Shown here piece after piece: positions 40,963 to 49,920 of a stretch of 64,000 nt of DNA (positions within the stretch are counted from its first letter, which is position 1; every line of letters starts with the position of its first letter). The stretch comes from AC-51 sp036265325 (lineage in GTDB: Bacteria; Actinomycetota; UBA4738; HRBIN12). Under the pieces are notes generated by a model. That model saw nothing but the letters and a program-made list of their open reading frames with translations, searched no databases and was not told the DNA's origin. The stretch spans positions 1 through 64,000 of the forward strand of contig DATAPH010000088.1 in the NCBI GenBank assembly GCA_036265325.1, read 5' to 3'. The translations under genes and the position numbers were made by a program.

Positions 40963-41207
40963 GTGACCGAGCGGGTGTCGGCGCGGGTGCTCCTCATCGA
41001 CGAAATCTCGCGCGTGTGGAGGCTTCGCAGATCGTCGACGTCAACGAGACCGACGAAGGCGCCAGGTTCTTCGAGGGCTGGCGTTGGTGGACACTCGACG
41101 AGATCCGCGCGTACGACGGAGTCGTCGGCCCCGCGCGGCTCGCGGAGCTACTCGAACCGGTCCTTGACGGAGTGCTCCCATCAGTGCCGATCCTCACGAA
41201 CGACTGA
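40963..41207 (+). pseudogene. Nudix hydrolase remnant with internal deletion
   Basis: The first codons read MTERVSARVLLIDE, the usual N-terminus of an actinobacterial Nudix hydrolase. The last ~60 codons, in another frame, read IVDVNETDEGARFFEGWRWWTLDEIRAYD, the usual C-terminal end (FFEGWRWWTLDEI), and end at 41207. The central ~80 residues, including the catalytic Nudix box, are missing, and the two pieces are out of frame. Not expected to encode an active enzyme. Confidence 0.65.
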
Positions 41208-41225
41208 GGCGAAAGCTGCGACCGG

Positions 41226-41315
41226 CGGAGACGCCGGGATTCGAACCCGGGAGGGAGCTCAACACCCCCTAACCGCTTAGCAGGCGGCTCCTTTCGGCCA
41301 CTCAGGCACGTCTCC
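41226..41315 (-). tRNA. tRNA-Ser(GCT)
   Basis: A 90-nt class II tRNA on the minus strand. Acceptor GGAGACG/CGTCTCC, anticodon loop CTGCTAA (anticodon GCT), long variable arm, T loop GTTCGAATC, discriminator G, no encoded CCA. It reads AGC/AGU. Third tRNA-Ser of the window, all on the minus strand. Confidence 0.95.
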
Positions 41316-41356
41316 GTCGCCGAGTCTACCGTCGAGCTTCGAGCGGCCAGCGGCGA

Positions 41357-42445
41357 TCAGGAGATGCGGCCGGCCGTCCGCAGGATCGTCAGCAACCGAT
41401 CGACCGGCAGCGCGAACAACGTGTTGCCGTCACGCCCCACGGTGGTGTGCGAGGCGAGCATCGCGTTCACGACCGCTTCCTCCGTCGCCTCGATCGTGGC
41501 CTTGAACACCGACGAGATGATCTGCCACGACTCGCTCCCATCGGGAAGCACCGTCGGCGTGTACGGCTTCCCGTCGAGCGGCACCGCGTTCGCCGTCGAG
41601 AACGCGATGAACTGCTCGCCGCTCCCGTTCGACGCATACGAACCGCCGCGTGACAACCCCATACCCGCGCGTTGCGCGACGCGCTGCAGCTGGTGCGGCA
41701 CCAGCGGCGCGTCGGTCGCGACGATGACGATGCACGACCCCTCGCTGTGCTCGATGGGCATCACGTCGGTGATGTGCTCGCCGACGCGCACGCCATCGAT
41801 AAGCAGCGACGAACGATCTCCGTGGTTCGTCATCACCAACACGCCGATCGTGTAGCCGCCGGCATCGGCCGGGAGCACACGCGACGCCGTGCCGATCCCG
41901 CCCTTGAAGTCGAAGCACTGCATCCCGACGCCCGAGCCGACGCAGCCTTCCTCGACGACACCACCGGCCGCAGCGTCGAGCGCGGCGAACACGTCGTCAT
42001 CGCTCAGCGGGCGCTCGAGTACGGCGTTCAAGAACGAGTCGTCGCACTCGGTGACACATGGCATAACGGACTCTGCCGCGGCAACGTCCTTCGTCGCGAC
42101 CCACGCGACCGCCGCGTCGTACGCCTTGCCGATCTGCTGCGAACTCGTGAGCACGATGGGGGTCTCGAGGATCCCCCACTCCTTTATGGAGTTGATGCCG
42201 ATCAGCTCGCCGTACCCGTTGAGGATGTGGGTCGCGGCGTAGACCGGTTCCTCCCACGGAGCGGCTTCGCGCGGGAACAGGGTGGTGACCCCCGTGCGGA
42301 TCGCGTCCTTGGCGCCGTCCTCGCCTCGGATGACGCTCTGGTGACCGACCCGGACGCCGGCGACATCGGTGATGGCGTTGAGGGTCCCGGGCTCCCCGCT
42401 GCCGATCCGGATCCCCAGGTCGCGCGCACGAGGCTGGGTCGTCAC
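41357..42445 (-). CDS. P1 (DmpA/S58) family peptidase
   Basis: A 362-residue autoprocessing aminopeptidase-fold protein. The N-terminal LNAITDVAGVRVGHQSVI, the central GGVVEEGCVGSGVGMQCFDFKGGIGTASR and the C-terminal SYASNGSGEQFIAFSTAN are features of the DmpA/BapA family, which cleave themselves and act on N-terminal (often D- or beta-) amino acids. GTG start in a short divergent gap with hemA. Confidence 0.87.
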   Translation of the reverse strand: MTTQPRARDLGIRIGSGEPGTLNAITDVAGVRVGHQSVIRGEDGAKDAIRTGVTTLFPREAAPWEEPVYAATHILNGYGELIGINSIKEWGILETPIVLTSSQQIGKAYDAAVAWVATKDVAAAESVMPCVTECDDSFLNAVLERPLSDDDVFAALDAAAGGVVEEGCVGSGVGMQCFDFKGGIGTASRVLPADAGGYTIGVLVMTNHGDRSSLLIDGVRVGEHITDVMPIEHSEGSCIVIVATDAPLVPHQLQRVAQRAGMGLSRGGSYASNGSGEQFIAFSTANAVPLDGKPYTPTVLPDGSESWQIISSVFKATIEATEEAVVNAMLASHTTVGRDGNTLFALPVDRLLTILRTAGRIS

Positions 42446-42452
42446 GGCCAGC

Positions 42453-42459
42453 TACGATA
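42453..42459. promoter_or_regulatory. Shared divergent -10-like element TACGATA (hemA / P1 peptidase)
   Basis: Read on the plus strand TACGAT (42453-42458) ends 11 nt before the hemA ATG. Read on the minus strand TATCGT (42459-42454) ends 8 nt before the peptidase GTG. The two -10 elements share five bases in a 24-bp divergent gap, a bidirectional promoter layout. Confidence 0.45.
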
Positions 42460-42469
42460 CCTGCTCTAC

Positions 42470-43747
42470 ATGGGCATCCTGGGCCTCGGCGTCTCCTTCC
42501 GTCGCGCACCGGTCGAGCTGCTGGAGCGGCTCGCGTTCACCGACGACGACCTCACGAAGGCGTACCGGTTCGCCCTCGATCAGCCGGGCATCGAGGAGGC
42601 CGTGATCCTGTCCACGTGCAACCGCGTCGAGATCTACGGAGCGGTCGCCACGTACCACGCCGGGTTCCTCGGGCTGAAGCGCGTGCTCAGCGACACGCAA
42701 GGGGTCGCGGCTGACGAGCTCAGCGACCCGTTGTACTCCCATTGGGAACGCGACGCGGCCGATCACCTGTTCGAAGTCGCCGCCGGGCTCGACTCGATGG
42801 TCCTCGGCGAAACGCAGATCCATGCACAGGTGCGAGAAGCGCTCCGGCGCGCGGCCGCCGAGGGCGGCGCCGGCGTCGCGCTCACCGGCGTGTTCCATGC
42901 GGCGTCGCGCGCAGGCCGGCGCGTCCGCCAGGAAACGGCGCTCGGCGCTGCGCCCGACGCGTTCGTCGAGCTCGGCGCCGATCTGGCCGCCGACGCGCTC
43001 GGCGACCTGCGCGGCAGGGACGTCGTGGTGGTCGGCGCGGGCCAGATGGCCGCCCTCGCGGTCAAGCACCTGCACCACCGCGGCGTCGGGCCCACCCGCA
43101 TCTTGAACCGATCGCTCGAGCGCGCCCGCGCGCTCGCCGAACGAACGAACACCGAGCACGGAGACCTCGATCATTTGCCCGAGGCCCTCACCCATGCCGA
43201 TCTGGTCGTGTCGGCCACCGGCGCCGCGGGCCACGTGATCGACGCGGCGATGGTGCGCACGGCGATGCAGGGGCGTGAGGGTCGCCCGCTCGTGTTCGTC
43301 GATCTCGCCGTCCCTCGCGACGTGCATCCGGCGTCCGGCGACATCGACGGCGTCACGCTGCTCGATATCGCGGCGCTCCGCGACGGCGTCGCGGAGCATT
43401 CGCCGGAGACCGCCGAGGACATCGCGAGGGCGCGACAGCTCGTCGAGGACGAGGTCGGTCGGTGGGTCTCGCGCCGGCGCGGCGAAGAGCTCGCACCGGT
43501 GATCAAGGCGTTGCGCCGTCACGGCGACGCGGTCGTCCAGGGCGAACTCGACCGCGTGCGCACCCGGCTCGAGGCGCTCGACCCGGCCGAACGCGAGGCC
43601 GTCGAATCGGCCGTTCGCGGCGTCGCCGCCAAGCTGCTGCACGACCCGATCGTCGGCATGAAGGAACGGATCGAGCCCGCACGCGAGCGCGAGGTCGCGA
43701 TCCTGCTCGCCCGATTGCTCGGCCTGCCCGACGCCGACCCCTCGTGA
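42470..43747 (+). CDS. hemA: Glutamyl-tRNA reductase
   Basis: A 425-residue enzyme that reduces glutamyl-tRNA to glutamate-1-semialdehyde, the first committed step of C5 heme synthesis. LSTCNRVEIY carries the nucleophilic Cys. The N-terminal GVSFRRAPVELLERLAF and GLDSMVLGETQI, the NADPH-binding DVVVVGAGQMAALAVKHL and a C-terminal helical dimerisation domain are all present. The stop overlaps the hemC GTG. Confidence 0.96.
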   Translation: MGILGLGVSFRRAPVELLERLAFTDDDLTKAYRFALDQPGIEEAVILSTCNRVEIYGAVATYHAGFLGLKRVLSDTQGVAADELSDPLYSHWERDAADHLFEVAAGLDSMVLGETQIHAQVREALRRAAAEGGAGVALTGVFHAASRAGRRVRQETALGAAPDAFVELGADLAADALGDLRGRDVVVVGAGQMAALAVKHLHHRGVGPTRILNRSLERARALAERTNTEHGDLDHLPEALTHADLVVSATGAAGHVIDAAMVRTAMQGREGRPLVFVDLAVPRDVHPASGDIDGVTLLDIAALRDGVAEHSPETAEDIARARQLVEDEVGRWVSRRRGEELAPVIKALRRHGDAVVQGELDRVRTRLEALDPAEREAVESAVRGVAAKLLHDPIVGMKERIEPAREREVAILLARLLGLPDADPS

Positions 43748-44646
43748 GCGCGCTCCGGATCGCGACGCGGCGTTCCGACCTGGCGATGGCGCAGGCCGGG
43801 ATCGTGCGCCTGATGCTCACGGAACAGGGACGCGAGGTCGTGCTGCTGCCGGTCGACACCACGGGCGACCGCGAGGGGGGGAACAACAAGGACAGATGGA
43901 TCGACGCGATCGTCGACGCCCTGCGCACGGGTGAAGCGGATCTCGCGGTGCACTCCGCCAAGGACCTGCCCGCCGACGACCTCGAGGACCTGGTGATCGC
44001 GGCGGTCCCGGAGCGAGCGGATCCGCGCGACGTGCTCGTCGCCGCAGACGGCGCGTACTTCGACGGCGACGCCCCGCGCCGAGGCGCGCGCGTCGGGACG
44101 TCGTCGCTGCGCCGCGCAGCCCAACTGCGGGCGGCGTTCCCGGACGTCGACCTCGTGGACCTGCGCGGGAACGTCCCTACCCGCCTGCGGAAGCTGCAGG
44201 AAGACGGCGGGCCGGACATCGCCGTGCTGGCGGCCGCCGGGCTCGACCGGCTCGGGCTGGCTCCGCAGGCCCTCAAGCCCCTGCCGGTGGACGTCGTCGT
44301 GCCGGCGCCCGGCCAGGGAACGCTCGCGATCCAGTGCCGCACCGACGACCGGCCGATGCGAGCCGCCCTGTCGGTCCTCGAGCACGGCGTATCGGCCACA
44401 ACCCTGCAAGCCGAGCGCGCGCTGACGCGCGCGCTCGGCGGCGACTGCAACCTGCCGCTCGGCGCGTTCGCCCAGGTCCACGGCGACGTCGTGCACCTCT
44501 CCGCGTGCGTCGCGACGCCCGACGGCTCGCGGGTGGTGCGAGCGTCGGTCGAGGCGGCCGACGCTGAGCAGGCCGCGAAGGCCGCCACCGCCGAGCTGCT
44601 CGACCAAGGCGCCGACGAGATCCTGGACGCCGTTCGCGCCCGATGA
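43744..44646 (+). CDS. hemC: Porphobilinogen deaminase (hydroxymethylbilane synthase)
   Basis: A 300-residue enzyme that links four porphobilinogens into hydroxymethylbilane. RIATRRSDLAMAQ, VHSAKDLP, RVGTSSLRRAAQLRA and DLRGNVPTRLRKL are the substrate- and cofactor-binding motifs. GGDCNLPLGAF contains the Cys that carries the dipyrromethane cofactor. GTG start overlaps hemA (GTGA); stop overlaps hemD (ATGA). Confidence 0.96.
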   Translation: MSALRIATRRSDLAMAQAGIVRLMLTEQGREVVLLPVDTTGDREGGNNKDRWIDAIVDALRTGEADLAVHSAKDLPADDLEDLVIAAVPERADPRDVLVAADGAYFDGDAPRRGARVGTSSLRRAAQLRAAFPDVDLVDLRGNVPTRLRKLQEDGGPDIAVLAAAGLDRLGLAPQALKPLPVDVVVPAPGQGTLAIQCRTDDRPMRAALSVLEHGVSATTLQAERALTRALGGDCNLPLGAFAQVHGDVVHLSACVATPDGSRVVRASVEAADAEQAAKAATAELLDQGADEILDAVRAR

Positions 44647-45422
44647 CCGCGCGTGGTCCCCTCGCGGGACGGACGATCCTTATCACGCGCCCCGCCGACC
44701 GCTCGGCTCGATTGGTCAACCTACTTGACCATCGTGGCGCGATAGTCATCGCCGCGCCATCCATCGAACTGAAGCCCGTTCGGAGCGCCGACCTGACGCG
44801 CGCGATCCGCGACCTCGCGACGGGCGGCTTCGCATGGATCGTGCTGACCTCGCCCGCGACCGTGCGGATGCTCGACGAACGGCTCGACCGGCCGACGGAC
44901 CTCCGAGCCGATGTCGCCGCCATCGGCGAGGGGACGGCAGACGCATACACGCGATGGGCGGACCGCGAACCGGAGCTCCTGCCCAAGACGTTCACGGTCG
45001 ACGGGCTCGCCCGCGCGTTCCCGCGCGGTGCGGGCCGCGTGCTCTGCGCCCGCGCCGACATCGCGCCCGACGGCCTCGAGGACGCACTCGCCGTGAAGGG
45101 CTGGAGCCCGACGCGCGTCGACGCCTATCGAACGGTGTTCCCCAAGACGTTGCCGAAAGCCGCCAACACGGCGCTCGCTGCCGGCGACGTCGACGCGATC
45201 ACGTTCACCAGCGCATCGACGGTGCGCGGCTTCCTGCAAGCGCTCGGCGGAGCCGCCGTCGCCGGCAAACCCAAGGTCGTCTGTATCGGGCCTGTCACGG
45301 CCAAGCAAGCGCGGGTCGCCGGCATGACCGTCCACGCGGTCGCCGATCCACACACGACCGACGGTCTCGTCGCCGCGGTCGAGCGGGCGCTCACGCCCAG
45401 GCGCCGCGAAGCGCGCGGATGA
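44643..45422 (+). CDS. hemD: Uroporphyrinogen-III synthase
   Basis: A 259-residue two-lobed enzyme that closes and flips ring D of hydroxymethylbilane. RTILITRPADRSARLVNLL at the start, ITFTSASTVRGFLQAL and VVCIGPVTAKQARVAGM in the C-half are the recognisable family segments, although HemD diverges strongly. Position right after hemC supports the call. Stand-alone, not fused to a methyltransferase. The gene contains a 19-bp palindrome at 44713-44731. Its end overlaps the convergent dipeptidase gene by 32 nt. Confidence 0.9.
   Translation: MTARGPLAGRTILITRPADRSARLVNLLDHRGAIVIAAPSIELKPVRSADLTRAIRDLATGGFAWIVLTSPATVRMLDERLDRPTDLRADVAAIGEGTADAYTRWADREPELLPKTFTVDGLARAFPRGAGRVLCARADIAPDGLEDALAVKGWSPTRVDAYRTVFPKTLPKAANTALAAGDVDAITFTSASTVRGFLQALGGAAVAGKPKVVCIGPVTAKQARVAGMTVHAVADPHTTDGLVAAVERALTPRRREARG
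44713..44731. repeat. Intragenic 19-bp palindrome, copy 1 (in hemD)
   Basis: TGGTCAACCTACTTGACCA: perfect 7-bp arms around CCTAC. With the next base (T) it is identical to the copy in the helicase gene at 60719. It encodes VNLLDH with the Leu codons CTA and CTT, uncommon in this GC-rich DNA. Confidence 0.8.
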
Positions 45423-46578
45423 CGTTCCCGCCGGCGAGCATCGCGATCTGCTCGTCGGTGTACCCGTGCGCCACGAGCCACCGGATCACGTTGGGGAACT
45501 CGCTCGGGTTCTCCAAGCCGGCGACGTAGTCGATCTCCACGTGCGCAGGCTGGTCGCCGGTGCTCAGGTTGTCCGCGTATCGCCGGTGCATCTCGACGTG
45601 ATCGCCGAAGAACGTGTCGGGCCCGAACCCGACGTGTTCGATCCCCATCAGGTCGATGCAGTACTCCGCATGCGCCATGACAGTCTCGAGCGAGTGCGGC
45701 TGCCCATGCACGGTGGTCGTGTTGGGCGACGCCTCGATCCCGATCACGCCACCGGTACCGGCGACCGCTTTCAAGAGGTCGTCCTCCTTCAACTTCGTCT
45801 CGGAGAACAGTGCCCGCGCGCCCGAATGCGACAAGAACACAGGCGCCGTGGACGCATCGCACGTCTGCATCGCGGTCACGTCGCCGCAGTGCGACACATC
45901 GATCGCCATCCCGAGCCGATTCATGCGCGTGACGGCGCGCCGGCCGAAGTCCGTCAGGCCGCCGTCGCCGGGGTCGCGCAGGCCGCCGCCGAGCTGGTTC
46001 GACTCGCTGTACGTCACGCCGAGCATCCGCACGCCGAGGCCGTACAGGATGTCGACCCGGTCGAGCTCGTTCTCGATCGGCGCCGCACCTTCGATCGAGG
46101 CGATGAGCGCGATCGTCCCCGTCTCGTGCGCCCGTTCGATGTCGTCGACGTCGAGCCCGAGGAAGACCACCGAGGAGTGGGCGACGTCCGACAGGTGCAT
46201 TCCGACGTCGTGGATGACGTCGGTCCATTTCCATCCGGTCGCCGACGTGATCGTCGCGGTCCCGTCGAAGAAGTTCTCGAACACGGCGTCGAGCCCGCTG
46301 GCCGCGAGCCCTTCGAATCCGTACCACTCGCGACCCTGACGGATGTACGCGTCGTTGTCGTTCCAGTCGACAGGAGCGATCCCGGCGTGCTCGTGCAGTG
46401 AGATACAGATGCTCTCGCGGAGCAACCGCTCGGCGCGGGCGTCCTCTTCGTCGGACAGCGGCACCATCGTCGGCTCGACGCGCCCGAGCTCGGGGACGAG
46501 CTCGAACCCGACGTAGTCTTCGCCTTCGACCAGATACGAGAACGAGCGGTAGCCGTCGTGGCGCTTCTTCGGGTCCAT
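45391..46578 (-). CDS. M19 membrane-dipeptidase family protein (renal dipeptidase-like)
   Basis: A 395-residue amidohydrolase-fold zinc dipeptidase. SLHEHAGIAPVDWN is the first metal region, though the usual HxD reads HEH. IASIEGAAPIENELDRVDILYGLGVRMLGVTYSESNQLGGG, IDVSHCGD, VFLSHSGAR and HVGFGPDTFFGD are the later metal-ligand and substrate motifs. No signal peptide at the chosen ATG, so probably cytosolic. TAGCGT lies 11 nt upstream. Confidence 0.85.
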   Translation of the reverse strand: MDPKKRHDGYRSFSYLVEGEDYVGFELVPELGRVEPTMVPLSDEEDARAERLLRESICISLHEHAGIAPVDWNDNDAYIRQGREWYGFEGLAASGLDAVFENFFDGTATITSATGWKWTDVIHDVGMHLSDVAHSSVVFLGLDVDDIERAHETGTIALIASIEGAAPIENELDRVDILYGLGVRMLGVTYSESNQLGGGLRDPGDGGLTDFGRRAVTRMNRLGMAIDVSHCGDVTAMQTCDASTAPVFLSHSGARALFSETKLKEDDLLKAVAGTGGVIGIEASPNTTTVHGQPHSLETVMAHAEYCIDLMGIEHVGFGPDTFFGDHVEMHRRYADNLSTGDQPAHVEIDYVAGLENPSEFPNVIRWLVAHGYTDEQIAMLAGGNVIRALRGAWA

Positions 46579-46674
46579 GCTGGTGGGCGACGCTAGCAGG
46601 CATGGTCCGGTGCGCGGCGGGAATGCCAGACGAGGGGTCCTGGTTGCTTCTGGGGTCCCGAGAGGAGGCGCACG

Positions 46675-47079
46675 ATGGGCTGGAACACCAACGTGATCGA
46701 GGAGTTCCGCGCGAACGAAGGCAAGGTCGGCGGGAACTTCGAGGGCCGCACGCTGCTGCTGCTCCACACGAAGGGCCGCAAGAGCGGCGAGGAGCGGATC
46801 AACCCCCTCGCGTACAACATGGACGGCGACCGCTACGTAGTCTTCGCGACCAAGGGCGGTCACGACTTCCACCCGCATTGGATGCTGAACGTCGCCGATA
46901 ACCCCGACGTGGAGGTCGAGGTCGGCACCGAGCGGTTCAAAGGGCGAGCCGAGGTGCTGTGGGAAGGGCCCGAGCGCGACCGGCTGTACGCGGCGCAGGT
47001 GGCGAAGTGGCCCCAGTTCGGCGACTACGAGAAGACGGCCAAGCGCACGATCCCGGTCGTCGTGATCACCCGGGTTTGA
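46675..47079 (+). CDS. Deazaflavin-dependent (Ddn-family) nitroreductase
   Basis: A 134-residue split beta-barrel protein of the Ddn/FDOR-A family. GRTLLLLHTKGRKSGEERINPLAY and the later ATKGGHDFHPHWMLNVADNPDVEVEVG are the family signature. Such enzymes use reduced F420, which hints that the organism makes F420. GAGAGGAGG is 7 nt before the ATG. Substrate unknown. Confidence 0.88.
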   Translation: MGWNTNVIEEFRANEGKVGGNFEGRTLLLLHTKGRKSGEERINPLAYNMDGDRYVVFATKGGHDFHPHWMLNVADNPDVEVEVGTERFKGRAEVLWEGPERDRLYAAQVAKWPQFGDYEKTAKRTIPVVVITRV

Positions 47080-47095
47080 GCACGACCAGGACCGA

Positions 47096-47101
47096 TACCC
47101 T
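47096..47101 (+). promoter_or_regulatory. -10-like TACCCT for hemB
   Basis: TACCCT ends 9 nt before the hemB ATG, in the 31-nt gap after the Ddn-family gene. Confidence 0.4.
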
Positions 47102-47110
47102 GGAGACCTG

Positions 47111-48094
47111 ATGGCCTTCCCCGTCGACCGACCACGACGCCTGCGCCGCACGCCGGCGCTCCGCGCGCTCGTGCGCGAGACCACCCTCGAACCGGGCGAC
47201 CTGATCGCGCCGTTGTTCGTGAAGGAAGGCATCGCCGACGCGATCCCGATCCCGTCGATGCCGGGCCAGTCGCAGCACACCGTCGAGTCGCTCCGAAAGG
47301 TGGCGGCCGACATCCGGTCCACGGGCGTGCTCGCGTTCGTCGTGTTCGGCGTCCCCGAACACAAGGACGCCGAAGGAACCGAGGCGTGGAACCCCGACGG
47401 CATCACCCAGCAGGCGATCCGCGCGCTCCGCGATGACTTCGGCGACGACGCGGTGATCGTGACCGACCTGTGCCTGGACGAGTACACCGACCACGGGCAT
47501 TGCGGCGTGCTGACGCCCGACGGCCGCGTCGACAACGATCGGACGCTCGAGCTCTACGCGCGTGCGGCCGAGGCGCAGGCGGCGGCGGGCGCGGACATCG
47601 TCGCGCCCAGCGGGATGATGGACGGCCAGGTCGGCGTGATCCGGGCGGCGCTCGACGCGGCCGGCGCGACCGACGTCGCGATCATGGCCTACGCCGCGAA
47701 ATTCGCCAGCGCGCTGTACGGTCCGTTCCGGGAGGCCGCCGAGGGCGCGCCGACGTTCGGCGACCGGACCGGCTACCAGCAGGATCCGGCCAACGCCGCC
47801 GAAGCGCTCCGCGAGATCCAGACCGACCTCGACGAAGGCGCGGACATCGTGATGGTGAAGCCGGCGCTCCCCTACCTCGACGTCGTGCACGAGGCGGCCG
47901 CGTTGCGCGCCGCCCCCGTCGCCGCGTACCACGTGAGCGGCGAGTACGCGATGATCAAGGCCGCGGTCGGGAACGGCTGGCTCGATGAACGCCGGGTCGT
48001 GCTCGAGACGCTCACGTCGATCCGGCGGGCCGGCGCGGATCTGATCCTCACCTACCACGCGGCCGACGCGGCCGATTGGCTCCGCTCGAGCTGA
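47111..48094 (+). CDS. hemB: Delta-aminolevulinic acid dehydratase (porphobilinogen synthase)
   Basis: A 327-residue enzyme that condenses two ALA molecules to porphobilinogen. DLCLDEYTDHGHCGV is the metal site: two cysteines remain but the middle Cys of the zinc form is Asp, a hybrid often seen in actinobacteria. MAYAAKFASALYGPFR and MVKPALPYLD contain the two active-site lysines. It lies 1.7 kb from hemACD with two unrelated genes between. Confidence 0.96.
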   Translation: MAFPVDRPRRLRRTPALRALVRETTLEPGDLIAPLFVKEGIADAIPIPSMPGQSQHTVESLRKVAADIRSTGVLAFVVFGVPEHKDAEGTEAWNPDGITQQAIRALRDDFGDDAVIVTDLCLDEYTDHGHCGVLTPDGRVDNDRTLELYARAAEAQAAAGADIVAPSGMMDGQVGVIRAALDAAGATDVAIMAYAAKFASALYGPFREAAEGAPTFGDRTGYQQDPANAAEALREIQTDLDEGADIVMVKPALPYLDVVHEAAALRAAPVAAYHVSGEYAMIKAAVGNGWLDERRVVLETLTSIRRAGADLILTYHAADAADWLRSS

Positions 48095-48149
48095 CCCCGA
48101 GCTGAGCCCGATTTCCTCTCGGCGCCGCCGTGGTGCGACACTCCGGGGC

Positions 48150-48854
48150 GTGTCCTCCTACGACCCGTTCGCCGACGACTACGACGCCTGGGCCGCGGAC
48201 ATGACCGAGGACGTCGGCTGGTACGTCGAGCTGGCGGAGGCGGCGCGGGAACCGATCGTCGAGCTCGCCGTCGGCTCGGGACGCGTCGCGATCGAGATCG
48301 CGCGGCGCACCGGCAAACGCGTCATCGGCATCGACCTGTCGCCCAAGATGCTCGCGGTCGCTCGCGAGCGACGCGGTGGGCTGCCCGTGGACCTCCGCGA
48401 AGGCGACATGCGCGAGCTGCATCTGGACGAGCAGGTCGAGCTCGTGATCTGCCCGTTCCGTTCGATGTTGCACCTGCCGACGTGGCGCGATCGTCGCGCG
48501 GTGTTCGACCGCGTCGCTGCATCGCTCGAGCCCGGCGGCCGGTTCGCGTGGAACGTGTTCGCGTACAGCGCGACCCTGGCTGCGGCCTTGGACGGGAAGC
48601 GTGTCGAGCGCGCCGGCGGCAGTTGGGAGATCGTGACCAACGTCCCGGCAGACAGCCGGATCGACATCACCCGCGGGCGTGGGCTGGATCGACTCGGCAC
48701 CTTCTCGTTGTGGTGGGCAACCAGACGCGAATGGGAAGGCCTGATCGATGTCGCGGGTCTCGAGCTCGAGAACCTCTACGGCGGCTTCCACCGGGAGCCG
48801 TACGACGACGATTCCCTCGAGCAGGTCTGGGTCGCGCAGAAGCCGCGGCGTTAA
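48150..48854 (+). CDS. SAM-dependent class I methyltransferase
   Basis: A 234-residue protein. YDAWAADMTEDVGWYVELAEAA is followed by the SAM motif IVELAVGSGRVAIEIARRTGKRVIGIDLSPKML, then ICPFRSMLHLPTWRDRRAVFDRVAASLEPGGRFAWNVF, typical of Methyltransf_25 proteins. GTG start with GACACT 7 nt before. Substrate unknown; the convergent speB gene overlaps its end by 4 nt. Confidence 0.85.
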   Translation: MSSYDPFADDYDAWAADMTEDVGWYVELAEAAREPIVELAVGSGRVAIEIARRTGKRVIGIDLSPKMLAVARERRGGLPVDLREGDMRELHLDEQVELVICPFRSMLHLPTWRDRRAVFDRVAASLEPGGRFAWNVFAYSATLAAALDGKRVERAGGSWEIVTNVPADSRIDITRGRGLDRLGTFSLWWATRREWEGLIDVAGLELENLYGGFHREPYDDDSLEQVWVAQKPRR

Positions 48855-49813
48855 CTCGGCGCGAGCACGGTAAGGCCCAGCAGTTCGTAGACGGCGTTGG
48901 CCGCCGCGATCGCCGTGATCTCACCGTGGTCGTAGGCGGGCGCAACCTCGACCACGTCGGCGCCGACGATCCGCAGACCGGCGAACGCACGGAGCGTGGC
49001 GAGCACCTCGCGGCTCGTCAAACCGCCCGCCTCGGGCGTCCCGGTGCCCGGCGCGTGCGCGGGATCCATCACGTCGACGTCGATCGAGACGTACACCGGG
49101 AGGTCGCCGACCCGCTCCCGGATCTCACCGGCGATCGAGTCAACCGACCGGGTCAGAAAGTCGAACGCGCCCACGATCGTGAACCCGAAGGCCGCGTCGT
49201 CGACCAGGTCCTGCGGCGTGAACAACGGCCCGCGGATCCCGAGGTGCGCGCATCGATCGGACGCGAGCAGCCCTTCCTCGTGCGCGCGGCGGAACGGGGT
49301 CCCGTGCGTGTACGGCGCGCCGAAGTACGTGTCCCACGTGTCGAGGTGCGCGTCGAAATGCACGAGTGCGATGGGGCCGTGCTGCGCATGGACGGCGCGG
49401 AGCAGCGGCAACGCGACGGTGTGATCGCCGCCGAGCACGATCGGGAGCGTGGCGTCGTCCATGAGCGACCTGGCGCCGGCTTCGATCTGCACGATCGCCT
49501 CGTCGATCGCGAACGGCGTGCACGGGATGTCGCCCGCGTCGGCAACCTGTTGATCGGCGAACGGCCGCACGTCCAGGCCGGCGTGGTACCCGCGAAGCAG
49601 CCGCGAGCCCGCGCGGATCGCGGCCGGACCGAACCGTGCGCCCGGCCGGTAGGTGGTGCCCGCGTCGAACGGGACGCCGACCACGGCCACGTCGCACCGG
49701 TCGACCTGATCGAGGCGCGGCAGCCGGGCGAACGTTGCCGGGCCCGCGAACCGCGGCACGACCAGCGGGTCCACCGGGCCGAGCGGTTCGTCGCCGCCAC
49801 CGGTCTGTTCCAC
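48851..49813 (-). CDS. speB: Agmatinase/ureohydrolase
   Basis: A 320-residue binuclear manganese ureohydrolase. VLGGDHTV, VHFDAHLDTWD and YVSIDVDVMDPAHAPGTGTPEAGGLT supply the metal ligands. The wider sequence fits agmatinase (agmatine to putrescine and urea) better than arginase, but guanidinobutyrase-type activity is possible. The GTG at 49813 is chosen because GGAGGAGG lies 7 nt upstream; an upstream GTG adds 14 codons. Confidence 0.88.
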   Translation of the reverse strand: MEQTGGGDEPLGPVDPLVVPRFAGPATFARLPRLDQVDRCDVAVVGVPFDAGTTYRPGARFGPAAIRAGSRLLRGYHAGLDVRPFADQQVADAGDIPCTPFAIDEAIVQIEAGARSLMDDATLPIVLGGDHTVALPLLRAVHAQHGPIALVHFDAHLDTWDTYFGAPYTHGTPFRRAHEEGLLASDRCAHLGIRGPLFTPQDLVDDAAFGFTIVGAFDFLTRSVDSIAGEIRERVGDLPVYVSIDVDVMDPAHAPGTGTPEAGGLTSREVLATLRAFAGLRIVGADVVEVAPAYDHGEITAIAAANAVYELLGLTVLAPS

Positions 49814-49920
49814 GCGTGGTCCTCCTCCGATCGATGAGCGGCCGGTTGCGGGCACGCTACCCCGCGGCCGGGCGGGCCCGCCACCTCTGCTAGCCTCCGC
49901 GCGCGAAAGGGGACCACGCC

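Noticed and set aside
40963..41280. A functional 105-codon gene starting at 40963
   Set aside because: After the first 14 residues the frame reads basic low-complexity sequence into the tRNA-Ser gene, whereas the real Nudix C-terminus is in another frame.
46579..47535. In-frame upstream extension of the M19 dipeptidase to 714 codons
   Set aside because: The added part is antisense to the Ddn-family gene and hemB; the family's usual N-terminus begins at 46578.
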